A stretch of DNA of 11,204 nucleotides from Conidiobolus incongruus B7586 (taxonomy: Eukaryota > Entomophthoromycota > Entomophthoromycetes > Entomophthorales > Conidiobolaceae): NCBI GenBank assembly GCA_000697335.1, contig JNEM01010561.1:1-11204 (forward strand), given 5' to 3'. A program made the translations under genes and the position numbers. How positions within the stretch are numbered: position 1 is the first letter of the stretch; each line of letters opens with the position of its first letter. Of the stretch, positions 1 to 8,076 are shown piece after piece. The notes below the pieces were generated by a model, which did not search any database, had not been told where the DNA came from, and worked only from the letters and a program-made list of their open reading frames with translations.

Positions 1-527
1 ATAATTTACCTAATAATAAATAATAATTTTAATTAAGAAATCATCTTTAAAAGTTGCTTGAAATTTTTAAATAATTACAAAAAACTTATGAATAAATAAT
101 ATTAATATTAAAATAATTGATTTTTAATAATTATTATTTAATTTAAATATAATTAAATTTAATAAAAAATAAACTTTTTAAAGTTAATATTTTAATAAAA
201 AAACAACATATATAATTTAAAATTATTTATTTTATATTAATTTTTTCCTTAAAACTAATAATATATTTATAAAATCAGAAATTAAAAAATTTCCTATTTT
301 TTTTAAAATCTGAATAATATTAATTAAAACTCATCAGTTATAATTAATAGATAAACAATATAATAATAAGTAATAATTTAAGATAATAATAAAATATTTT
401 TATTATTATCTTAAATTTTTCTTTTTAAAATAGAAATTAATGGAAAATATATTTGATTATAATAATCAACAAAATAATATATTTAGGGATGAATAGATTA
501 TATAAAACACTATTTATTTTAACATTA
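1..527. other. AT-rich gene-free stretch
   Basis: This is low-complexity A+T sequence made of runs of A, T and TAA/ATT words. No frame stays open for a useful length on either strand and no tRNA-like or rRNA-like sequence is visible. The only distinct structure is the hairpin at 375-417, listed separately. Confidence 0.6.
375..417. repeat. Perfect 20-bp inverted repeat (hairpin)
   Basis: Bases 375-394 and 398-417 are exact reverse complements, separated by a three-base loop (395-397). The arms contain AAGATAAT and its complement, so they are not pure TA alternation. Chance inverted repeats are common at this base composition, but 20 of 20 pairs around a tiny loop is more than most. It could be a cruciform-forming site, the core of a small palindromic element, or chance. 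Nothing coding lies next to it. Confidence 0.6.
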
Positions 528-885
528 TTCTGTTACATTAGTGGACTGGCCACAGTTAATTGATAAGCCTTTGGCCTATATGTTGGGTACCCAATTTGTA
601 TTTTTACTTAAAACTATCAAATAAGGTAATCTTTAATCCACCTAATATTACATATTCAGAAGGTGTGATCTATTGACGCTATTGGATTCATGCATTCTCA
701 AGGATTACAAATTAAATATTGATTCAATGAGTAGTTTTGGGTTAACCATTGTCGGACATTTCAAAACAATTTTTGAATTACTTTTTAATGACCTAATATG
801 GAGTTTGAATGTTTTAGGTTTGAAGTCTGTAAAATATTACATTTGTTTCAATACTCGCTTACCATTTTTAGACTAAATTTTAATT
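528..885 (-). pseudogene. Possible decayed coding remnant, perhaps fungal transcription factor
   Basis: This stretch has visibly more G and C than its surroundings. On the minus strand one frame reads as protein-like sequence including NPKLLIESIF, SLRMHESN and RLPYLIVLS. It is interrupted by about five stops, most of which would be Gln codons after a single C-to-T change. The order (helical LL.SI..L segment, a Q/R-rich middle, then L.VLS) recalls the middle homology region of fungal Zn2Cys6 transcription factors, but this is resemblance by eye only. No zinc-cluster cysteine pattern is preserved upstream. A second minus-strand frame also gives plausible peptides, so even the frame is uncertain. 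A plus-strand frame (673-876) opens without ATG and is probably a shadow. A 12-bp palindrome centred on GGTACC lies at 583-594. Confidence 0.25.
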
Positions 886-2240
886 TTCTTTTTCGAACTT
901 TGACATATGTACGATTAGCATTAATATTATTCATTCGAATTTAATACCGAATTAAAAATATTAAAAAGTAAAGAAAACTAAAAATATAAAATTAATCATG
1001 GATATTAATCTTGATTTATATTTTCAAATCTATTTTAAAAAAGTGATAATTTGTAATACATTGAAAAAATAGTTATTATCTATTAAAATATAATATTTCT
1101 GCCAGTAAAGTAATAAAAACAAAGAATTTTATCAAATGATTATATATTTATTAATACAATAGAATCATTGTACATCCTTGAGAGTACTCGATTGTTAAAT
1201 TACATATCAAAATTCTCCAAACACGATCACAAACTACTAACCGTATTAATATGGCAAAAAAATTTCATATGTCGACTATAAAGTCCTAGTTATTTATCAT
1301 CGATCCTGAACTCAAAATCTATATAAAATCTCTAAATTGGTACCCTGTGATTTTATAAATCGTTATTTACATTATAAAAAATATCAAATTAACAAGTTAT
1401 AAGAAATGAATGATCTCATTTAATAAGTATGTATGTTGATAAACTAATTGGACAAGAATTTATTCTAGAATCATTTTATTTTGAGTACTTAAAACTGTGA
1501 TAAATTTTTTCAAGTTATTATTTTAGTATATATATATATATATATATATTTAAAAATTGTTAAATAATAATAATTTTCATTTAATTAATTTAGTTAAAAA
1601 TTATTATAATTATTTGAATATAATAATTATTTTGCCAATAGACTTAATATTCTCTTAAATTTAAGATTTTTAAATATTATTAAATATATAAATTTTTAAG
1701 TAATAGTTTGACATGTTTTTGTTTAACCTGTTATAGCACAATTTAATTGAGAAATATAATTCAAAAACTTGAAATTGATAATCAAATACTTGTTTTGTTA
1801 AGATTTTTAATGAGTATAATATCTATATTAAATAAATATTTTATACAAATGAAATTTGAAAGAAGAAGCGTTATAAAGAACTTTATTACCCAAATACAAA
1901 ATATTAATCTAGAATATTAAAATAAAATATTATTGGTGATAAGATTTTTAATAAATCTCTACTTTGCATATTCTTTCTATACTTAATTATTTGGCATTAG
2001 TGCATATTGACTAGAATTTCAACCATGTGACAATATAGATAAGTAATAAAATAACAGATCAAGAAATTTCATTTTCTTAAAGTGTACATCTTATTCGCTA
2101 GTAAATTATTTATCAAAGTCAGCAAATAAAAATTACTAATTTCATTCAAGTTCAACCTAAATACCAACAATTACATAAAATCTTGATATCTTCAATCTGA
2201 ATACCTATCAAATTTAATAATTTTTAAATGGATGTAAAAT
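886..2240. other. AT-rich region with no assignable gene
   Basis: Mostly low-complexity A+T sequence. The part at about 1150-1360 has more G and C and gives short protein-like runs on both strands (for example YILESTRLLNYISKF on plus). Neither strand can be chosen and no family is recognised, so it is not called. A TA microsatellite lies at 1527-1549. From 1740 to 2240 the sequence is mixed AT-rich DNA with stops in every frame. Confidence 0.5.
1527..1549. repeat. TA dinucleotide microsatellite
   Basis: An uninterrupted run of about eleven and a half TA units. It is expected at this base composition and probably length-variable between strains. Confidence 0.9.
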
Positions 2241-2717
2241 TATATTAGAAAAAAAACAAGTGCCAAATTGGCAAATCATAAATAATTTAAATTAATTTAA
2301 TTGGCCGATGTTTACACTTTTGAAAATAAAATTTGATTTTTTACTACACTAAAAATTAAGTTTAATTATGTAAATTTATATGAATTAATTGCCAATTTGA
2401 CTAATTGGTCAATAGTCAAAAAATATTATATTGAAGTGAACTTTTGCATAGAGTTGTTGGGTATTTGGGAATGCCTAATTTACTACAATTATTGAGTTAT
2501 GACTAAGAGATTGAAGAATATTTTCAAGTAAATAATAATTTGCTTTTTGATAGATATTTTTTTGTTTTGAAATAATGCTACAGGTTTCATTTTGAACCGT
2601 AAGTCTTAATAAAATGTGTTACGAAACTCCGAATACGGCATTTTTTCTTTGATTTTAAAGATGGAAATTGTACTACTGAATGCTAAAATGCAAATTGAAT
2701 ATGCTTGATATCGGAAG
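2241..2717. promoter_or_regulatory. Receptor upstream region with CCAAT-type dyads
   Basis: This is the non-coding region before the receptor gene. It holds a 13-bp palindrome, TGCCAAATTGGCA, at 2261-2273, an ATTGG at 2299-2303, and an inverted pair CCAAT (2392-2396) and ATTGG (2404-2408). CCAAT motifs are common binding sites of the fungal HAP/NF-Y complex, but these lie about 400-530 bp from the start codon, so a role in transcription is only a suggestion. Nothing coding is seen. Confidence 0.25.
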
Positions 2718-2725
2718 TATAAATA
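2718..2725 (+). promoter_or_regulatory. TATA box of the receptor gene
   Basis: A TATAAATA octamer lies about 70 bp upstream of the ATG at 2794, within a locally less AT-rich stretch (TCGGAAG before it, GGGAGG after it). Spacing and sequence fit a eukaryotic TATA element, with transcription starting around 2745-2765. In DNA this A+T-rich a match can arise by chance, so the position is the main support. Confidence 0.45.
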
Positions 2726-2793
2726 TGGGAGGTCATTATCTCATTTCAATATATTTTTTTTGTTTATTTAAATTTATTTTATCTTAAAAATCG

Positions 2794-3711
2794 ATGGAAG
2801 AATCGCAATCTATACAACAACATACTCTATACACTAAAATTTTAAGCATTGTCAACCTATTCGTAGGTGTGGTAGGATTACCTATCATTCTCTTAATTTT
2901 AATAACAGCCAAATCCATTCTAAAACATAACTCCAATACAAATATTCGCTTAGTATTCATCGTACTACTGATCGATCTGACTACTTGTGTCATGTTTATT
3001 ATTGGATCAATGATCACTCTCATCGATAATGACTTCTTATTTCAATACCCTATATTTTGTAAACTAGGCTACTTCTTCCTAGGGGGACCTACATTCTGCT
3101 CCATTTGGTTTTTAGCATTGATCAGTTTTGAGAGATATATGCATTTCATTTGGGAAAAACGTTGGTCTAATTTCGTGTGGTATACCATTATGATACTGTG
3201 TATAGCATTTTACACCGGCACGGGTATCTATAGTGCTTGGGCCAACTCGATTATTGTTGTCCCTCTTGGAACATATTGTTTCGTATCACCAGAACGTCCC
3301 GAAGGTCAAATGATTATCTTTGTAATTTGCTTTATGAATGTATTATCCATTGCTACTGTACTATTTTCTTATATTTCAATCGCATTCATGACAATTCGAA
3401 TGAAAAAAACAACTCATATTGTCGATCCAGAAAGTGGCAAGGCTTTCCAAAGAACCTTACAAATTGCACTTATTAAAATTCTAGCCATTTTGGGATTTTA
3501 TCTCCTCACCAACTTTTTCGAAACGTATTTGGAATTATATGAATTAGTTACTAAATTATCAAGATCTCCAACAGCTGATTTGGTAGCTGCATCTATGCAA
3601 AATTTTAATCCTTTGGTCAATTCGTTACTATTATTATTAATTAATAAGCAAGTTGGCAACCGATTTTTAGAATGGTTCAATTATAAAGAATTTGAAATTA
3701 TTCAAAATTAA
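2794..3711 (+). CDS. Family A (rhodopsin-like) G-protein-coupled receptor
   Basis: A single-exon gene for a 305-residue seven-helix membrane receptor, expected in the plasma membrane and to signal through a heterotrimeric G protein; the ligand is unknown. Hydrophobic segments lie near residues 15-39, 51-77, 88-112, 127-148, 172-201, 224-248 and 264-283. Family A landmarks are visible: Asp61 in helix 2, Cys89 at the start of helix 3 and Cys162 in the second outer loop (the conserved disulfide pair), ERY (113-115) in place of DRY, and NPLVN (272-276) in place of NPxxY. The helix 6 CWxP motif is absent (ILGFYLL instead), and helix 1 has VVGLP rather than GN. The N-terminus is short and there is no signal peptide. 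The ATG follows a TATA box by about 70 bp, and no in-frame upstream ATG competes. Rhodopsin-like receptors are unusual in fungi but reported in Conidiobolus. The receptor class is confident; the subfamily is not. Confidence 0.88.
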   Translation: MEESQSIQQHTLYTKILSIVNLFVGVVGLPIILLILITAKSILKHNSNTNIRLVFIVLLIDLTTCVMFIIGSMITLIDNDFLFQYPIFCKLGYFFLGGPTFCSIWFLALISFERYMHFIWEKRWSNFVWYTIMILCIAFYTGTGIYSAWANSIIVVPLGTYCFVSPERPEGQMIIFVICFMNVLSIATVLFSYISIAFMTIRMKKTTHIVDPESGKAFQRTLQIALIKILAILGFYLLTNFFETYLELYELVTKLSRSPTADLVAASMQNFNPLVNSLLLLLINKQVGNRFLEWFNYKEFEIIQN

Positions 3712-3719
3712 TAAATAAA
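3710..3719 (+). terminator. Possible polyadenylation signal overlapping the stop
   Basis: Two overlapping AATAAA hexamers start within and just after the receptor's TAA stop codon. They match the canonical poly(A) signal, but this motif is frequent in DNA of this composition. The next 250 bp are almost pure A+T and would suit 3'-end formation. Confidence 0.3.
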
Positions 3720-3988
3720 AATTAATTAAATTATTATTTATTATATTAATTTTAAATTGTTTATAATATAAATTTTTGAATTAAAAAATATTAATTAGGC
3801 GATTTAAACTATTATATAAATTTTTAATAATATTTCCTTTACCTTAAATTTAAATTTTTTTTTATATTAATCAAACTAATTTTTTTTTTAAAATTTATAT
3901 AAGAAATTAAATAGTATTATTATAATAATATTGAATTTTATATAAAAATTACGTAATCAATACTTTAATATTCAAGTAATCTATTTTG
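3720..3988. other. AT-rich intergenic stretch
   Basis: Nearly pure A+T with short palindromes such as the 16-bp TATTATTATAATAATA at 3915-3930. No coding or RNA gene is seen. Confidence 0.6.
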
Positions 3989-4251
3989 ATTTATTATACA
4001 ATGAATGAAGAAAATTTTATTAGACCTCAGGACGAATAACAGCGATATTTTGCAGAATATATTGATTGGTAACTTGTGGGATCCACCCAAAGATACGGTT
4101 CCAGAGTTAAGGGTTTTGTTTGTATTGGGAGTTATTGGGGATGAAGTAATAACAGTATACTCAAGAGTGGGAGGGGATTGTAAATGGTATTATGGGGTAT
4201 GGAATGGTGTTAGCAATTTAAGGACTTACTAAGGTCCATTTATTATACAAT
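3989..4251. other. G-rich island bounded by a 14-bp direct repeat
   Basis: The segment 4003-4237 is far richer in G (plus strand) than the hundreds of bases on either side. The same 14-mer, ATTTATTATACAAT, lies directly before it (3989-4002) and after it (4238-4251). This looks like an inserted fragment with a target-site duplication, though a 14-mer repeat can occur by chance in this DNA. A plus-strand frame encodes 75 residues (4005-4232; contains VLFVLGVIGDEV and CKWYYGVW). The frame from the ATG at 4001 reads MNEENFIRPQDE, then continues protein-like with stops where Gln, Arg or Trp codons would fit. A minus-strand frame is also open for about 60 codons without an ATG. I recognise none of them. 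There are no terminal inverted repeats and no poly(A) tail. It may be a decayed retroposed fragment or a piece of an unknown repeat. Confidence 0.4.
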
Positions 4252-5727
4252 CTGTTAAATGTAGTTTTATTAGAATCATTTTTATATAAAACTTATGGGA
4301 TATTAATTTGTTAAATTAATATAAAATTTACTCAATATATATTAATAATGTTGTTATAAAAATATTGAAAATTAGTATAATATTTAATATTTATCTATTA
4401 TTTGGATTGTTATTAGGTTGATAAAAATTGATATAAAAATTATATATATTATACTAACAAATAATAACTACTTTTAATCATTATAGGAAATTTTGTAAAT
4501 TCTAGCTATATTTAGGTATATCCAAAATTTGATTTAATTATTTGAAACAATGTTTTAATAAAATTATTTATGGATATTAATATATATATTTCAAAAATAT
4601 TCAAATATCAATTTTATTTTCAATTTTCTAATTTGTTACTTCAATCCCTTTAATAATAATTTTTATAAAAAATAAATTGTATTATAATATCTGGAACCTT
4701 TGATGATTTAATATTAAAAAATTATTAAATTTTATATGAATTGGCATTAAAATTTGGTCCGAATATGCAAGTTAAATCCCTATTATTGGTAAAAAGATAT
4801 CAGGGTTGTACAGTAAGTTTGGAAACTTGATATATATGAAATTTAACTTATCATCCTCAACTTCAATAATCATTTTATTCAGTTTTGAAAGCAAAGTAAA
4901 TATTTGAATAGTGTTGAAAAATCACTATATATATTTTTATAATTATCATTTAACTTTTACTATATATAGCTATAATATACTTATTTTGATTACCTTATTT
5001 TTCGTGAAGAGATTTTTAAGTTGTAATTTTTTCACAAATATTCCAAAATTATTACATAATCTCATTATATTAGTATTATTATTAAGATTATAATCAAGTT
5101 TATGAAATTTAATATAAAACTTATCTTGTCAGATTAATAGAGAAAAAAATTTTAATAAAAAAAAACTAAATAATATTATAATAATATTATTTAATAATTA
5201 AATATTAAAGAAAAAAGTCAATGAATATAAACTATGTATTTAGAAAAGTTTTAACAATAATTAATATTAAAAATTGGTCCGAATAAATTTAACATTACTT
5301 GATTTATTAAAATTTTACAGAATTTGATTAAATTCCTACATCCCATATTAATTCATCGGATGTAATATAATTGCAATTTGCAAAATGTTATTACTAATTC
5401 ATTTCAAATTATATCATTCTAAACCTAATATATTTTGGTGCCCTATAACTTCTATTAATTAAGGTCTACAACCATATTTTAGAATGTTCATTTTCATTAA
5501 AATATCTTATCTTAAATATTGATAAACTTTTGGATAGTGTGAAATTCTCAGTTTTCCTAATTTGATAGTAAAAGTGTTATTGCAAATGTTTATTAAATTT
5601 TATTATTAATAATAAAATAACTAATTTTAATTCTATCAAAATTTATCACTATAAATTGATCAAATTTTAATTAATTCCAACTTTTTATTAAAAAATCAAT
5701 TCAAATTAAATTAAATATTTAAAATCA
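4252..5727. other. AT-rich region with diverged short repeats
   Basis: No reliable gene. A 20-base sequence containing TTGGTCCGAATA occurs at 4746-4765 and again at 5266-5285 with one mismatch. Similar ATGAAATTTAA...ACTTATC phrases recur near 4838 and 5103, so this may be a tandem pair of worn repeat copies. The plus-strand frame at 4911-5093 is Leu/Ile/Phe/Tyr only, as AT-rich chance frames are. Around 5300-5500 the minus strand gives weak protein-like fragments (for example KYGCRP and LIEVIGHQN), possibly related to the remnant at 5728-5916. Confidence 0.45.
4746..5285. repeat. Dispersed direct repeat (two 20-bp copies)
   Basis: Copies lie at 4746-4765 and 5266-5285 and match at 19 of 20 bases, including the core TTGGTCCGAATA with a CpG. 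The flanks match only weakly. They may be surviving cores of two old repeat copies about 520 bp apart. Confidence 0.4.
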
Positions 5728-5916
5728 TTATTCTAATTGTTCTATTTCAAAAATACATATCAGTTTCAATTCGATAGTTGAGTCAATACAACTCCCAATG
5801 CAAACTGGCTTTGTCTGCCCATAATCAAACAAAGCCCTTTGTTCTGTTTATTAGATTTGAACCAAACTCTATGCCCTTAGCTGAATGAACTATTTAAACC
5901 TAGGAGTGACAAATTG
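5728..5916 (-). pseudogene. Possible decayed coding remnant, unrecognised
   Basis: A less AT-rich patch in which one minus-strand frame runs 63 codons to a TAA. The last 40 codons are open (including ALFDYGQTKPVCIG and STIELKL). The upstream part (QFVTPRFK, FIQLRA, SLVQI) contains four stops (TAG, TAG, TAA, TAA), each of which would be a Gln codon before a C-to-T change. I do not recognise the protein. Another minus-strand frame also gives a readable stretch (LWADKASLHWELY), so frame choice is not secure. Confidence 0.25.
5807..5836. repeat. 8-bp hairpin GGCTTTGT/ACAAAGCC
   Basis: A perfect 8-bp GC-containing stem (5807-5814 with 5829-5836) around a 14-base loop. It lies inside the possible coding remnant at 5728-5916, so it may simply be a chance feature of old coding sequence. 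No poly-T run or gene end gives it an obvious role. Confidence 0.4.
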
Positions 5917-6300
5917 AGTATTTTATTATAGTGTATCAATAGTAAGTAAATGCTAAAAAGGAGAATTAATAAATAATTTTACTAAATTGTTTTACAAGTA
6001 CTTTCCTAACAATAATCTTTATTTACCTATTATACCACAAATTATAACAAAATAATATTTTATAATACATGATGCAAATATAAATATATTATCAATATTA
6101 ACATCTTTTAGAATTTACACTATATATTAAAATTAATTATAACTATATAAATGGTAATAAATAAATATATTATATTTTATTAAATTATTAATAATAAATT
6201 AAAAATTATTTTGTTTTTGAAATATAATTAATAAAAATTTGAGGGATATTAGAAATTTCCTTTTTCAAAAGTTTTATATTATAAAATATTTAAATTAATT
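5917..6300. other. AT-rich intergenic stretch
   Basis: Mostly low-complexity A+T sequence. No open frame, RNA gene or repeat of note is seen. Confidence 0.55.
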
Positions 6301-6335
6301 ATAATAATAATAATAATATATATATATATATATAT
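6301..6335. repeat. Compound ATA/AT microsatellite
   Basis: About six ATA units (6301-6318) run into ten AT units (6316-6335). Likely slippage-prone and of no coding meaning. Confidence 0.9.
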
Positions 6336-6351
6336 GTTAATCCATTATAAT

Positions 6352-6762
6352 TTATTTTTTCTAAATGTCTTTGAACAAATTTTTTATATAGTATTGAAAA
6401 ATTGATACTTGAAAATAATTACCTCGATTAATATTGTCGCTTTCTGGGAAGTCAGGTGTGTAATAACTTTAGGTAAATAGTCATCTTTTGGGACGGCGCC
6501 TGTAAAATGATATAAAAAAAGTAGTTTATTGTTTAACCTAGATTATAAAACAGTAACTTAGGAAGAGGATTGACGTGACAACTTGGTTATAATCTGCATA
6601 TTTATAATTGTTTGACGCGTTTTCTTGGAATTCGGGTGATACATCGGATGAAACGATTGATTGAATGGCTCGAGTGTATTTAGTGATCAATTTGCAAGTG
6701 AATCTGTGACAGTGTTTGCAGATGATTCGAATTGTGAAGGTCGAACAGGTCTTCCTGCTCAT
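6352..6762 (-). CDS. Possible small three-exon gene or 3' end of a decayed gene
   Basis: The minus strand supports a spliced model. Exon 1 runs from an ATG at 6762 to 6558. An intron 6557-6500 (58 nt, GTTACT to TTTACAG) follows, then exon 2 at 6499-6423, an intron 6422-6361 (62 nt, GTAATT to ATTTAG) and a short last exon ending in TAA at 6352. The joins preserve the frame (phase 1, then phase 0) and give about 96 residues, including FTIRIICKHCHRFTCK, SDVSPEFQENASNNY, VVTSILFL and AVPKDDYLPKVITHL. The local base composition is clearly coding-like against its flanks. The succession of IRIICKH, ILFL and SQKATILIE faintly recalls the second half of a RasGAP domain, but hallmark residues are missing, so I give no function. 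The ATG may not be the true start: a CAG just upstream (6755-6757) could be a splice acceptor of a longer gene. It lies downstream of, and on the same strand as, the Sec14-like relic. Confidence 0.35.
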
Positions 6763-6765
6763 CAA

Positions 6766-7024
6766 AGTATATCAAAATTATTATTAAAATTTAAAATAAA
6801 AATTTGAGATTATTAAATTTGACATGTGATCAAAAAGATGCCATTCAAAATTATTGAATAATATAAATCAAGCGAAATTCATATAATAATTATATAATAC
6901 CTTTTATTTATTGATTTTAAATTAGTTCTATTAAAAATTTAATTATAGTTTGGGAAATTAAGTAAGAAAAACATGGCAATTTTTTACATTCAATCTACTA
7001 TTATTCATTTGTTTCTCTTCTTCA
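6766..7024. other. AT-rich spacer
   Basis: Mostly A+T. On the minus strand the frame of the Asn-rich linker runs on weakly here (RRETNE, IECKKLPCFSYLIS) with several more stops, so the relic at 7025-8076 may extend to about 6960. The plus-strand frame at 6973-7176 is the complement of that linker; its Tyr run is the reverse of the Asn repeat, and it is not called. Confidence 0.4.
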
Positions 7025-7081
7025 TATATCACCGTATTCTTCAGGCTCTTGGGCATAATCAGATCGTTGAAAATTGGATAG

Positions 7082-7118
<37 letters not shown>

Positions 7119-8076
7119 TTTAGGTTCATCTGGTTATTCATTTTTTGAGGATCTAGAGTTGCATTCGTATTGTTAGAATTATTATCTTCGTCTTATGTAT
7201 CTTTAACTGATTTATATTTCGAATTTTATTTCATTGGAGGTAAATTAGAATGATTATTTTCGTTTTTCTTAGTTTTATTAATTTCTTCGCTCTTTTGAAA
7301 AGTTTCTTTGGCTTCTTAATTAGAATATCACCTTTCTATTTTTCATTTTAAATATTTTTCAATTTCTTTCTATTCTGACTGGTCAGTGCCTATCAACATA
7401 TTAAATTGAAAAGGAGAGGTGATGATGCTACTACTCTGGTTGCTATCATAAGTAACCTTAGAATTCACATTTGAGGTGTACCTTGGTTTGATGGAGGTAT
7501 AGTTTCATATTGAAAAATATCTATCAATATGCTGGTAACGTTCAAGGTATCCTTAGCAGTTCCTGATACTTCTTCGAACAGATCCTCAACAAAACCTTTA
7601 CCCATACTCTTCAGAATATTGCTCAAAGATTCCTTCCCAGCCTGTCTGGGATGTTTAATATAATATTTAATGCCATTAGGAATCTCATCAGATAAACCTC
7701 CAAAATTATCTTGACAAAACTTGTCTTCAAAATGTTTACTTTCTGGGAAGAATCTAGAGATTGTATTACCGTCTAAGTATAGGAGTTCACTATGTTGTTT
7801 AGGAGTGAAAAGCTTATAGCATAAGCGCTCAAAACAAATAAAATTGAATTATCATTCATTTTATTAATATATTGTAATTTACTAATTTCTATTTTTATTA
7901 TGCAATCTATAAATTCATTATACTATAAGTTTGAATCAGTAACCTTTATGGATAGATCAATTATTTCAGATGAATTGCAATTAATAAAATAATCCAATCA
8001 ACCTTTTTAGAAATGAGAAAGTATATCCTCTCAAATTATTAAGTACTAAGCACAATTTCTGAAGCCATAAAGATAT
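7025..8076 (-). pseudogene. Broken CRAL-TRIO (Sec14-like) domain gene
   Basis: Sec14-like proteins bind and move phospholipids or other lipids between membranes. On the minus strand, 8076-8002 reads LCLVLNNLRGYTFSFL, matching the central strand usually written ilDlrGyt, here with Asn for Asp. Near 7890-7846 comes YINKMNDNSI, like the family's gKmyivNsP. In another frame, 7848-7468 is open for 127 codons. It starts FNFICFERLCYKLFTPK (compare NaPwiF..lwkl.kPfl), then LLYLDGNTI and DNFGG, the usual domain end. After a one-base frame change near 7465 the sequence continues to 7025 as a Ser/Asn/Lys/Glu-rich linker with an Asn run. This linker has six in-frame stops, all explained by CAA, CAG or CGA becoming TAA, TAG or TGA. 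An intron may lie between about 8001 and 7900. The domain's first half is not found. The domain call is moderately sure; that the gene is broken is more so. Confidence 0.55.
7082..7116. repeat. ATT trinucleotide repeat (poly-Asn on minus strand)
   Basis: About eleven and a half ATT units without interruption. On the minus strand, in the frame of the Sec14-like relic, this is AAT repeated, giving ten consecutive Asn codons in a low-complexity linker. It is typical of unstructured linkers in AT-rich genomes and probably length-variable. Confidence 0.9.

Noticed and set aside
541-600. tRNA-like or regulatory RNA fold (GTGG/CCAC stem, GGTACC palindrome)
   Set aside because: The short stems do not form a cloverleaf, and no A-box or B-box pair is present; more likely part of the coding remnant.
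673-876. Plus-strand 67-codon frame
   Set aside because: It lacks an ATG start, has no recognisable motif and lies opposite a more protein-like minus-strand frame.
1150-1360. Coding remnant on either strand
   Set aside because: Both strands give short plausible peptides with stops; without a recognisable motif neither can be preferred.
2784-3023. Minus-strand frame across the receptor start
   Set aside because: It is antisense to a confident receptor gene and shows no motif; it is a shadow. The same holds for 3237-3476 (+) and 3498-3680 (-).
4911-5093. Plus-strand 60-codon frame
   Set aside because: Almost only Leu, Ile, Phe, Tyr and Asn, as expected from AT-rich chance sequence; no motif and no composition change.
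1527-7116. CRISPR array or tandem regulatory repeats
   Set aside because: The repeats seen are simple TA, AT and ATT microsatellites with no spacers, and the window looks eukaryotic.
6973-7176. Plus-strand frame with a Tyr run
   Set aside because: It is the complement of the Asn-rich linker of the Sec14-like relic; the Tyr run is the ATT microsatellite read on the other strand.
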